This document shows, piece after piece, positions 22,300-33,792 of a DNA stretch of 64,000 nucleotides. How positions within the stretch are numbered: position 1 is the stretch's first letter; each line of letters starts with the position of its first letter. Position numbers and translations under genes: made by a program. The notes beneath the pieces were generated by a model. The model worked only from the letters and a program-made list of their open reading frames with translations, did no database searches and was not told the DNA's origin. The stretch is from Coccinella septempunctata (Eukaryota > Arthropoda > Insecta > Coleoptera > Coccinellidae). The stretch lies in the NCBI RefSeq assembly GCF_907165205.1, contig NC_058192.1:37042001-37106000 (forward strand). Reading direction: 5' to 3'.

Positions 22300-24082
22300 T
22301 ATTTATGAAATTTTGCCATACAAATTTGTCAACAGTACCAAGTCATTTTGAAGAACACCAGGAAAACGAGCATCGTAGAAAAGTTTGAGGTCGTCTGCAT
22401 ATTGCGAATAGATCTGAAATGTACGCCAGAAATAGAATGAGGCCCAACACAGAGCCCTGTGGGATGCCACTGATGACCGCCTTAAAGTCAGATAGAGTAT
22501 CACCAACCTTGACCGAGAAATACCTATCAACAACGAAGGACCTAAGCCACTCCAGGACGCCACCTCTCACGCTAAAATGCTCCAACTTTGAAAGCAGTCG
22601 ATTGAAAGGAACACGATCGAAAGCTCGGGAAAGATCCAAATAGGTAACATCCACAGGTATACCACTGACAAGAGATTTGGTCCAGTGATCAAGACATTGA
22701 AGCAGGCATGTGATGACCGATCGTCCCGGTAAGGAACCATGCTGGTACTCAGGAATAATTTTGTTTTGGAGCAGAAATTGGAGCAACCTACTACATACCA
22801 CTCTCTCAGCAACCTTGGCAATGATAGGAAGAAGACTAATCGGACGGTAATTGTTCGCAGACAGTTTGTCCTCTTTCTTGATGGATAATTTCCATGCAGA
22901 AGGTTACTGTCCAGAACTAAATGACAGCTTGATTATCAGGGTTATTGGTATCGAGAGAGAAGCGGAGCACTTTTTCAACACTCGCCGAGATATCATCCAA
23001 GCCCAGGGTGGTGGATGGGTCCAACCCGTTTAAAAGCTTCAATATCTCCTCGTTGACATCAATAGAACAGAGAGAGATAGTATTACGAGGTGTAGATATC
23101 TTTGGCATGGGATCGTCCGTTTCCACGGAAAAGGAATTGGCGAAAGTATCGGCAAGAAGAGCAGCGCATTCACAGGTATTAGAACATAGATTACCAGTGT
23201 TATCCTTGACAAGAGGAATCGACACCTTAGAATTGAGAGTTTGGCGAATATGCTTTTAGAACCTCTTTCGATTTTTCGGTAGGGCCAGGGAATTGTCAGA
23301 CTGAGTGCATTAGAGTAGCGACGATGAATACTGTAATCTAGTTCAGACTTACTACGAAGATAACACTGCCACAGTTTCTTTTTGCGACGCTACATGGAAA
23401 GGATCTCATCTGTTAACCATGGTTTGGATGTGACGGAGTGGATTAGTTTGTTTTGGTAAAATGAGATATAAATTCCGTCAGACAGGTGCTGAAACATTTC
23501 CAGGCGCAATCGATAGTCTTGTTGTCTGGTAGATCCCCCCAGTCAATGTTAGAAAGATGGTTATTAAGGGAATCAAAGTCGGTAACTGATATGTACTTCT
23601 CAGAAATTTTTCTGTCGTGAGAAGGGGTGAATTCAAGGTTAGTCGCAAACATCACATGATCGGATTTTCCAAGGGGATCTAGGTATCTAGTATCAGAAAC
23701 CAGATCCGGATCGCTAGTCAGCAGGAGATCTAGAGTAGATGGAGTTTGACCATGTACAATCCGTGTTGTTCTGTCGACAACCTGATGGAGGCCACATTCG
23801 TCAAGCAACGCAACAAAACGCCCGGCAACCGAATTCAAAGAAGGTGGAGTACGAATCGGCCATTGTATCTCTCTGAAGTTGAAATCACCTGTGATTAAAA
23901 TACTCGAGTAAGATTGTGAGATGGAATGGACATGATCCAAGAGTATTTCGTCTGCTGGAGTCGCATGAGGTCTGTAAATGCAGCCAATACAAATAGAGAA
24001 GGCAGGCGAGGATATGCTGAGAAACAAGTTGTCAATATGTGGAATGTCATAGGAGAAAGCCTTTATATTGTAGAGCTCGGAA

Positions 24083-24085
<3 letters not shown>
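22300..24085 (-). pseudogene. CR1-type LINE fragment: endonuclease C-terminus and RT
   Basis: Reading leftward from 24027: an AP-endonuclease part with CIGCIYRPHATP, ITGDFNFREIQWP and GKSDHVMF, then a linker, then RT with PEYQHGSLPGRSV, VTYLDLSRAFDRV and IPQGSVLGLILFLAYISDL. At least four frame changes occur and the YADD region is missing. The 5' end (24085) runs directly into a (TA)n tract. A segment of the endonuclease is deleted near that end. The N-terminal part of a similar element lies at 29946-31172. Confidence 0.83.
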
Positions 24086-24140
<55 letters not shown>

Positions 24141-24262
24141 GTAGTAATTTATGGTCGTTTTTGAATGAATAAAGAGAATTAAATAAACAACTTATATATT
24201 ATATATATATATATATATATAGTAGAGTCTTGGTATTTATTGGGAAAGCGACAAATATTTCC

Positions 24263-24312
<50 letters not shown>
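24086..24312. repeat. (TA)n tracts left of the Penelope pair
   Basis: Tracts at 24086-24136, 24192-24222 and 24266-24312 are separated by short unique pieces. One of these (24137-24160) reappears inverted at 29922-29945, and the next (about 24165-24191) reappears in direct orientation at 29847-29873. Confidence 0.95.
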
Positions 24313-24317
<5 letters not shown>

Positions 24318-25725
24318 TTGATTTAAATTAAGGGTGTTTCGACTATTATTCAGGGCAAAATTCCAATGAGAGTCAAATTGTATTAAAGCTCTATATATTT
24401 CGTCAACTATCGTTGACTTCTTCAGGAGCAACTGGAAAATACAAAGATCTCATAACAAAAGTTCAAATTCTCTTAGGCTAAAACTTACAATACCATGACA
24501 ATAAATATGGTAGCTTCAGAAAAAACAAGACCATGTAGAGGGTAATCAAAAAAGTACGTCAATTTCAGTTGAATTACTCAGGAAAAAAAATGGTTTTACA
24601 AATGACAGATTTCAGAAAAATTCTATAAATTGGCATGGACAAGCAAATGTGCCATGATGTTCACAGAAAGGCAAAAAAATTGAGAAAATCTTTTCTTATT
24701 TTATACAACTTGGATTAGAAATGTCTCTTATTTATAAGTACCTGCAAGTAAGGTTACAAATTAGGAGAAATTAGGAGAATACCTATTTTTATCACAGGTC
24801 AGTAAGAAACTATAGATGTTGCTAAGATTATTCGTATCCGTTTTCTTATTCATCGTTGAATTTTTATTTTCATTTATATAGCACATTTCTAGAAAAGTTC
24901 TTTTTTGGTATTCTTGTTCGTGATCTAAGACTTTTATATTATCGTAATCTACAGCATGTCCTGTGTTATTAATATGTGAAGCTAAAGCACCTCTTTCAGG
25001 TCTCAGAACAGAATCACTTTTGTGTAACGCTATTCTCCTATCAAGACCTTGTGATGTTTGTCTTATATAAAATAGAGGGCAGTGTTTGCAATTTATCTTA
25101 TAAATAACATTTTTTATTTTTGAAATATTCAATTTATCCTTTGTGCTTTTATAAAGGGACCTAGCAACAACCATGTTATATCTACTGATTTTAATGTTGA
25201 TAAATTTCTTGAAAAGCTTCGTTAATTCGAATGTGACTTCTTTAATGTAGGGCAGTTTTGCAAAACAGACTGGGTTTTCTTCATTATTCACTTCGTTTAA
25301 AGCTTCGGTTGGTTCTGGTAGTTTTGGAGCATTGTATATTAATTTTTTTAGAAAGATGTTTGAATATCCATTATCCCTCATCAGCCTAAATAGCCTTCTC
25401 AGTGCCGCTTGTCTTAGAGTATGATGCGTGATATCTTCTATTCTTCTTTTTAATCCCAAAATTATATTTGTTTTTATTTTGATATCATGGTAAGAATCGA
25501 TATTTATATATCTCCCAGAACTACTGGGTTTTCTGTACCAATCTAAAATAATCCTGTTATCCTCAGTCCTATATAATTGAGTGTCTAGAAAAGGTACACA
25601 TTTGTTATTCTCCCTTTCTATTGTAAATTTAATATGATCATCGAAACTGTTGAAAACGCTTAGTATTTCCTCTTCTCTATCTTCAGGTATAGATAAAATT
25701 AGATCATCAACATACTGATATATAA
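24313..25725 (-). mobile_element. 5'-truncated Penelope-like element, inverted partner of the next
   Basis: It is a reverse-oriented copy of the 3' portion of the element at 25726-29195. It starts within RT at the YVDD motif and runs through GIY-YIG and the terminal repeat. Head-to-head junctions of a partial inverted copy with a full copy are typical of Penelope-like elements. Confidence 0.85.
24761..25725 (-). pseudogene. Penelope RT C-terminus with GIY-YIG endonuclease
   Basis: The frame is open from the junction to a stop near 24761. It begins at the RT catalytic YQYVDDLILS and passes through the thumb and linker. It ends in the GIY-YIG nuclease that nicks target DNA in Penelope-like elements, with CKHCPLFYIRQTSQGLDRR then SHINNTGHAVDYDNIKVL. 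In the nuclease signature the second Gly is Arg (YIRQT against YIGQT in the plus copy), a change expected to harm activity. The N-terminal RT is absent. Confidence 0.88.
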
Positions 25726-25754
25726 CTTTTGTTATGAGATCTTTGTATTTTCCA

Positions 25755-25800
25755 GTTGCCCCTGAAGAAGTCAACGATAGTTGACGAAATATATAGAGCT
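25755..25800 (+). ncRNA. Hammerhead-like motif in the Penelope terminal repeat
   Basis: CTGAAGA, then a 6-bp stem GTCAAC-GATA-GTTGAC, then CGAAA, reproduces the hammerhead core order known from Penelope-like terminal repeats. It recurs near 29087-29130 and, inverted, near 24400-24440. No clear cleavage triplet follows helix III, so self-cleavage is doubtful. Confidence 0.45.
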
Positions 25801-25914
25801 TTAATACAATTTGACTCTCATTGGAATTTTGCCCTGAATAATAGTCGAAACACCCTTAATTTAAATCAATAATTTTCCAAACGACTAGTATCCTATAACT
25901 TCAATTTATCGATA

Positions 25915-28752
25915 ATGGGTTTTTATCGTGAGATCTCAGCGATTTATGGTGCTGAAACTCTACAACACCTCAAGAGTTGGGCTATGTGTAACACCAAACT
26001 GGCAAGCTTCAGAAACAGACGAATTTTTCTTCTAAATTGTAAGAATAATGGTATCACCCCAAGACACATTTCGGATGGATCCAAATGCATCTATAACCTA
26101 CTTGATTCGTATGTAGGAGCAGCTAAGGATATCGAAAAATTCAACAATAGGTTTACTTCCAACATTTTATCATTAGAAATTAAGTCGACAGAGATCAGGA
26201 TCAGACAACTTGAAAGAAATCTTGATAATTCAATTGAATTGGCACGTGGTCGATTGCCTTTGAACATCTTTAATGACTTCCATTATCACCAAGTGCAATC
26301 ATATAACAAGCAGTTCCATAAAACTAGGGTCAAACATCTCAAAAAGACAGATGAACTTAAACTATCTTATTTAAAAAAGATCAAGACTAAACAATCCTGG
26401 GTAGTGAATCTCTCCAATAACTCACTAATTCCTGAAGATATAATGAGTATGCTTTCTTTGGGTCCTAAATTCTCGATTGCCCCAAATAACCATCAAATTT
26501 CTTTAAAGAAACTTCTAGCTGACACTGAATACATTATTCATGGTATTAGTGATGAATTCAAAGATATTGTAAGAGCACAGGCCACCAATATAATCACCAA
26601 TTTTCATTTTAAAAATAATACACAACCAAATTTTATCAACAAGCTATTCATTAAAACCAAAAAATTTTTAAAACAAAATGATGACCTTTTAGTAATGAAT
26701 TCAGACAAGGGAAACGTAACAGTAATAATTAATAAAAATGACTATTTCACTAAGGCCCGGTACTTTCACCTTCGAATAAATTTTATTCACTGTCAATAAG
26801 TATCTGTCGAATAATTTCCTATCTGAAGGATACCTTATTTCGGTGCTTTCAGATGGAATTATTTGACGAATAACAATTCTGTGAAAACACGGTATACTAC
26901 TTTTCACTGATTAATGTGAAATAAGAGACCTTATTGTAGAAATTGTTATAATTCCAACTAGAAAGCAAATATTCCGTGAAAATCACACAAAAAATAACCA
27001 TACATCCAGAATCTTGAAAATTCAACCAATAATGACGTACCGACATTCGATCTATGACCAATAAAATTTTATTGACGAGTTTCAATGACAGATTTATTCG
27101 ATGAATAACACTATCTGAAAGTGAAAAGACTGTATTTTTACTTATCCTAAGAATAAGACTTATTTATCGAATAAATTTAGTTATTCGCAAGTGAAAGTAC
27201 CGGGCCTTAGTGTAATATTTTGGTTAATGATGGAAACGTTTATGAAAAATTAACAAGAGATCCTACATCGAGATTTGAAACAGAAAATAATAAATGGGTG
27301 AAATTCATGAAAGAAAAACAATATATTGATGGGGTCATCTCCAAAAAGCTCATGTGTTATGGTTCACATCCTCCAAGATTCTATGGGCTTCCTAAGATCC
27401 ACAAAGAAGGAGTTCCTATGAGACCTATAGTATGTACTATTGGCTCGCCCACATCTAATCTTAGTAAATTCATTGCCAACATACTTAAAGCCTCTTTTCA
27501 CCAATACAATGAGTTTCAGATAATAAATTCAAAAGAATTAGAATTAACAATATACATTATTGATGAAAATTGGGAGTTGATAATGCCACACACAGAGATT
27601 CATAAAGAGCATTTCATTCAGATAGTTGAATACATTTTTCATTCTAATTATTTCCTATATAATGGTTCTTTCTATAAACAAAAATTTGGATGTCCCATGG
27701 GCAGTTGCTTGAGTCCTATTTTAGCTGATATGGTGATGTCAACGCTTATAAAATCATCTTTAGAGAGACTTTCTTTTACTCCATCATTTATATATCAGTA
27801 TGTTGATGATCTAATTTTATCTATACCTGAAGATAGAGAAGAGGAAATACTAAGCGTTTTCAACAGTTTCGATGATCATATTAAATTTACAATAGAAAGG
27901 GAGAATAACAAATGTGTACCTTTTCTAGACACTCAATTATATAGGACTGAGGATAACAGGATTATTTTAGATTGGTACAGAAAACCCAGTAGTTCTGGGA
28001 GATATATAAATATCGATTCTTACCATGATATCAAAATAAAAACAAATATAATTTTGGGATTAAAAAGAAGAATAGAAGATATCACGCATCATACTCGTAA
28101 GACAAGCGGCACTGAGAAGGCTATTTAGGCTGATGAGGGATAATGGATATTCAAACATCTTTCTAAAAAATTAATATACAATGCTCCAAGACTACCAGAA
28201 CCAACCGAAGCTTTAAACGAAGTGAATAATGAAGAAAACCCAGTCTGTTTTGCAAAACTGCCCTACATTGAAGAAGTCACATTCGAATTAACGAAGCTTT
28301 TCAAGAAATTTATCAACATTAAAATCAGTAGATATAACATGGTTGTTGCTAGGTCCCTTTATGAAAGCACAAAGGATAAATTGAATATTTCAAAAATAAA
28401 AAATGTTATTTATAAGATAAATTGCAAACACTGCCCTCTATTTTATATAGGACAAACATCACAAGGTCTTGATAGGAGAATAGCGTTACACAAAAGTGAT
28501 TCTGTTCTGAGACCTGAAAGATGTGCTTTAGCTTCACATATTAATAACACAGGACATGCTGTAGATTACGATAATATACAAGTCTTAGATCACGAACAAG
28601 AATACCAAAAAAGAACTTTTCTAGAAATGTGCTATATAAATGAAAATAAAAATTCAACGATGAATAAGAAAACGGATACGAATAATCTTACCAACATCTA
28701 TAGTTTCTTACTGACCTGTGATAAAAAGAGGTATTCTCCTAATTTCTCCTAA
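25915..28752 (+). pseudogene. Penelope-like RT/GIY-YIG protein, disrupted
   Basis: ATG at 25915 opens a 294-codon N-terminal part ending with the family motif SDKGNVTVI. After the MITE the frame resumes at about 27214 with RT fingers (RFYGLPKIHKEGVPMRPIV), the CPMGSCLSPILADMVM loop and the YVDD palm. Comparison with the element at 37662-39071 shows about 33 residues missing in frame just before YELI-type residues at 27555-27580. The lost segment includes palm motif A (the SLDTVSLFTNI region), so a catalytic Asp is gone. A one-base insertion near 28098 and a deletion near 28168 separate RT from the GIY-YIG part (28222-28752), whose YIGQTSQG signature is intact. Confidence 0.88.
26754..27206. 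mobile_element. PIF/Harbinger-type MITE, 453 bp
   Basis: The ends are GGCCCGGTACTTTCAC and its reverse complement, with TAA on the left and TTA on the right. Removing the MITE plus one 3-base repeat puts the Penelope frame back in register, which supports a 3-bp duplication of the TWA type. It has no coding capacity. A 220-bp sister lies at 58369-58588. Confidence 0.85.
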
Positions 28753-29193
28753 TTTGTAACCTTACTTGCAGGTACTTATAAATAAGAGACATTTCTAATC
28801 CAAATTGTATAAAATAAGAAAAGATTTTCTCAATTTTTTTTGCCTTTCTGTGAACATCATGGCACATTTGCTTGTCCATGCCAATTTATAGAATTTTTCT
28901 GAAATCTGTCATTTGTAAAACCAATTTTTTCCTGAATAATTCAACTGAAATTGACGTACTTTTTTGATTACCCTCTACATGGTCTTGTTTTTTTCTGAAG
29001 CTACCATATTTATTGTAATGGTATTGTAAGTTTTAGCCTAAGAGAATTTGAACTTTTGTTATGAGATCTTTGTATTTTCCAGTTGCTCCTGAAGAAGTCA
29101 ACGATAGTTGACGAAATATATAGAGCTTTAATACAATTTGACTCTCATTGGAATTTTGCCCTGAAAAATAGTCGAAACACCCTTAATTTAAAT

Positions 29194-29833
<640 letters not shown>

Positions 29834-29945
29834 CGAAAGCTTGGCGAATGAATAAATAGAATTAAATAAACAACTTTCATATTGGTCGAGATCCCTTATT
29901 CCCCCCCTCACTAAATTTAGAAACGACCATAAATTACTACTTCTA

Positions 29946-31172
29946 TATATTTATATATATTTATATTGAGGGAGCTGTCACAGCGAAACAAGGAGAAGCC
30001 CCTAATATTGTAAAGCTGATCTGGAATTGCGCTATGCAACCACGTTTCTGTTATGCAAATAATATCGGGATTCAGAAGTTCAACATTTACACACAATTCA
30101 TGAAACTTATTTTTAATTGAGCGAGCATTTGTGTACAGAAGAGTCCACTGCTGTAGGGTGGATGGGTTCAATTTTTTGAAGAAGATGCTGGCGTTAGACT
30201 TACCACCCTTGGTACACCTTTTATATACTTAATAGTTAAGTTTTTTTCTCCGTTCAATTCTCGACGCCTCAATTCCTCTCTCTGTTTCAAACAGTTAGCC
30301 TGGCTGGGTGTGATATCGTCAGAAAGCTTGATGTTCCGCAAAGTAGGAGATGACGATAACATGGCTGCAGTAATTTACGAACGAAGATAGAGTTTGAAAA
30401 AGTGATGGCCAGAGGCAAGATATGGTCGATAATCTGCCTCACAGTACTGTCCTCGGAGGAAACATCAGGATTCTCAGGAACGTGGCCCGCTATGATGTTG
30501 TGTGAGCGGCATACTCTATCAATAATTTCTGGATACTCGACTGCAGTATTGGGAGGTGGGAAGTCTCTGAGAATTTCGTACTTCAATTCTCTTGCTACGC
30601 CCTGTAAGTTGGGGACCTCTCTCTGTCTTCATCATAGATATATCGGAAGACAGGGCGGAAATAATCGAATCCAGCCTCTGGAGCGAGTCATCGTGAGATA
30701 CCAGTCTCAATTCTTGCTCATCAAGGCAGGAGGTGCATCGGGATACCTGGGCAGTCTGTTGTTCTTGAGAAAGTTTGATCACAGTAATATTTTATTTAAT
30801 GGAAGCTACAGTTGAAGAAAGAAGATCAAGAGTGCTACACTGAGAAGAAATCTTATCCATCAGCAATTTGAACTCTCTCATGGTGATAGGAGCCTCGTCA
30901 AGCGCCATCGCTTGACGAGGCTCCTATCACTCAGCTAGTATCCCCATGGATACTAGCTGAGTCTGGGGACGGACCGCAGCTTCTGCTCTCTTCAATAGCC
31001 TTGAGGACGTGCAGTAAGCGCATGACCATTTTTTTCCAAGCTCAACCAGTGATTTCTTATCGGTAGGAGTGAGATTTCCGCAGCCGAGATGAAAGACACT
31101 TGAACAATTTAAGCACTGAATTGATTCATCAGTTTTTCGAATCTGTCTCGCGCAACTATGACAGGACGGCAT
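29946..31172 (-). pseudogene. CR1-type LINE 5' part: PHD-finger ORF1 and endonuclease N-terminus
   Basis: ORF1 starts at ATG 31172 with a PHD-like finger (CHSCARQIRKTDESIQCLNC, then FHLGCGNL and WSCAYC), as in CR1-type ORF1 proteins. It is broken by the palindromes at 30883-30962 and continues in other frames to about 30168, with a coiled-coil part at 30519-30782. ORF2 then begins with LLYTNARSIKNKFHELCVN and ITETWLHSAIPDQLYNI, the AP-endonuclease start, and stops abruptly at an AT-rich tract. Its continuation may be the fragment at 22300-24085, but the two overlap by about 30 diverged bases, so they could be separate copies. Confidence 0.8.
30883..30962. repeat. Two adjacent perfect hairpins, both with CCAT loops
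   Basis: Arms 30883-30904 and 30909-30930 (22 bp, no mismatch) enclose CCAT. Arms 30929-30943 and 30948-30962 (15 bp, no mismatch) also enclose CCAT. They interrupt the LINE ORF1. Confidence 0.95.
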
Positions 31173-31494
31173 GATGCTTAAATATCTCCTCAGCCAAAGC
31201 AGACAACTCGGAAAGTGTGTGGCACGCCTTAAAATATATCGACAGTTAACGCACCTGTGTCACTGATGAGGGTTGATAAACAAGTTGGAAACTAACGAAA
31301 CACCAACAAAATTGTTCAAAAACTTGCGTGATTTCCAGTAGAAGTTGTCGATACTTTGGACGTCCCAATAAAGCACCAACAGAGAATAATCACAATTAAC
31401 CACAGAGAAATTGGCAAATAAAACTCGGAGCGAAATATGGAAGTCCACATCAGCTAAAGCGTCACATATGCAAAATTGATGCTGGCGATGCAAT

Positions 31495-32247
31495 CAGGAA
31501 GAAACTACAAGCTGATCCAAGTAAACGTAAGTCCAGTTCAGTTCCGTTAAATTTGTCTGAAATTAACAAAATATTATTGCTATGGGATGAAAATACTCCT
31601 GAGGGTCTTATGCGTAAATTTTACCATATTGCGGATGTAGAATTGGCCTGGCGAGAAAAATAACGATGGCTCTCCAACAAATCGCATTCGATACAATCCG
31701 GTGTTCAGTAAAACGTGCCAAGGTGGTTCTAAAAGCTGTACAAGTATTATAGTAAATGGTTGATTTCCAATAGTGAAAAACAAAGCTGCCCTGTACATCT
31801 TTTTCGTAAACAGATATCAAAACGAGGCGACAATATTACCTCACCACGACTGTTCTTAAAACCAAATCGCTCTGGAAAAATGAAACTGACAAATGGTACG
31901 ATAATGTACCTGTTGGAAGAAATACTATAAATGGATGGACTAAATATGCTGCTGAGGCAATTGGCTTGAATGTAAATGACAAAAAAATAACAAATCACTC
32001 GAATAGATCAACTGCTGTTAGCGAATTGGCAAAAAGTGGTGTAGAAGAACAACAATTGTTGAAAATTACCGGTCATAGCAATCAAAATTCTATAAAACCA
32101 TACTTAAATCTCGATAAAGAACACCACAACAAGATCATAAATATTATGCGTGGTAATAGATCTTTTATAGTAGAGAACAGCAACGAATCTAATGTTAAGT
32201 TGAAGTTCAATAATCGCAATTTCACTGTACTTTCAATAAATAAATAA
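31495..32247 (+). pseudogene. Tyrosine-recombinase (Crypton-like) transposon remnant
   Basis: The last intact frame (31966-32247) contains TNHSNRSTAVSELAKSG, LKITGHSNQNSIKPYLNLD and further residues. These give the Arg, His and Tyr of the catalytic set in the spacing used by Crypton/DUF3504-type recombinases. Upstream, pieces such as LLLWDENTPEGLMRKFYHIAD in other frames show the preceding domain broken by stops and frameshifts. This enzyme class rejoins DNA through a tyrosine-DNA link. The N-terminus and element ends are not identifiable. Confidence 0.72.
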
Positions 32248-32429
32248 ATGATTTGTTGTGTTGAGTTCTAAATTTTTTTGTCAACAAATTTTCCGCCGAA
32301 TATCCCTCGGACATTTGTCAATGCCTCATAATTTTCTGACACATTTCTCAAGCTCGTTGCTCGGGCTGTTACCAAGGAACGAGCTTTCGATTGTCATAAA
32401 ATTATCTCGTCTATTATCAATGTCCTAGG

Positions 32430-33784
32430 CAAAGATTATAGAGCAGAAAGATAGGAAACGCCCTCATATCGCTAGTACTAAAAACCGACTACATTTTGGC
32501 CAGTGAAAACACATTTGACAATGATGGCGCTGAAAACGTATTATCAATAAGGAAAAACTGTTTAATAACAGTTTTCTGTTTTTTAATTGAGGGGCGCGAA
32601 ATTCGAATTCTATTCCTTGTATTGATTTTCAATATTGACCTTGTTGAGATCGGAAAACAAACATCCTGAGCGATAAAACAAGAGGATGGTTTTGTTTTGT
32701 AACCAGGATGTTAGTTTTCATCTGAACATTGTTTGGAATCGATTGGTATCAATGGAATACTCTGTTGGATGTGATAAATTTATTTGCAATCTATAAAAAA
32801 TTTACAAATTGAATTTGTACAATTTATATTAGAAATTGATATGAACGAATATTCAATTTACCGTCATAGGATACACATTTCCGTTACTTACATATTATTA
32901 ACAAAATTTTCAGAACCACAATTGAAAAAACCTTACAGAGGTATACAAGACCTGTATTCAAGCCCGTCAGTATAATTTCTTCATGCTTTTTTATGATTTC
33001 TTCATGGTATGGTCTCTTTATGGCACAAATATACATATTGATTGACGAATGAATAAAACACTCACAGAAGGTTTCATAAAACTTTGACTTTCCAAACGAC
33101 AATTTGACAATCACCCGATTCCCAAAACGAAATCCATAAAACTTTTTCATTTCTGAATATATTGAAGGCAATTGAGAATCTTTGAATGGACGTATAAAAG
33201 TCATAATTTCCCCTAAATGAGCCCTTCATGCGAGGGATGCTTCCTGCATACAACAATTTACGTGGATGAACAGTTCTCAATCGACTTGCAGTAAAATGTT
33301 CATTGCACATGGTGTAGTCAGTAGTGTTTGCAGGCCTCTACGCCCTGAAAATTTTATCCACTTCGTAGCACTGAAAGTAAGAATCAATGAATGACCGAGT
33401 CACATGTTACCAGTTTTAATACTTACATTCCCATTTTCCTTAGTAAAATTCCTTTTATTTGATCCACAGTTCTTCACTATACAATAATTTTCGAACGATA
33501 TTTTGAGGTTTTCGCCAAGAAATTAGACACAAATTTCAATAATCAGCAACTAGAACGGGCTTGAAAAACAGAAGGCGATACGAGGTTGTCTATGGATACG
33601 AGAATCAAAACATTCTAAACCTGTTTGATCAAAATGGCCATATGACTCTGACATCTCGCAAAATTTCATATGTCCCTCGAATTAAAATTTTAACCAGTCT
33701 TAGGGCCTTAAAAACACATTTGAAACACAGATGGCAGATCACTCTAGTCGCTTCGTTTCCTATCTTTCTACTCTATAATCTTTG
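32430..33784. mobile_element. Non-autonomous DNA element with 31-bp TIRs and 8-bp TSD
   Basis: The ends begin CAAAGATTATAGAG; the 31-bp terminal repeats differ at one position. The direct repeat GTCCTAGG flanks the element (32422-32429 and 33785-33792). I see no transposase in the 1355 bp. The 8-bp duplication and CA...TG ends resemble the 270-5997 family, suggesting a hAT- or P-type source. Confidence 0.85.
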
Positions 33785-33792
33785 GTCCTAGG

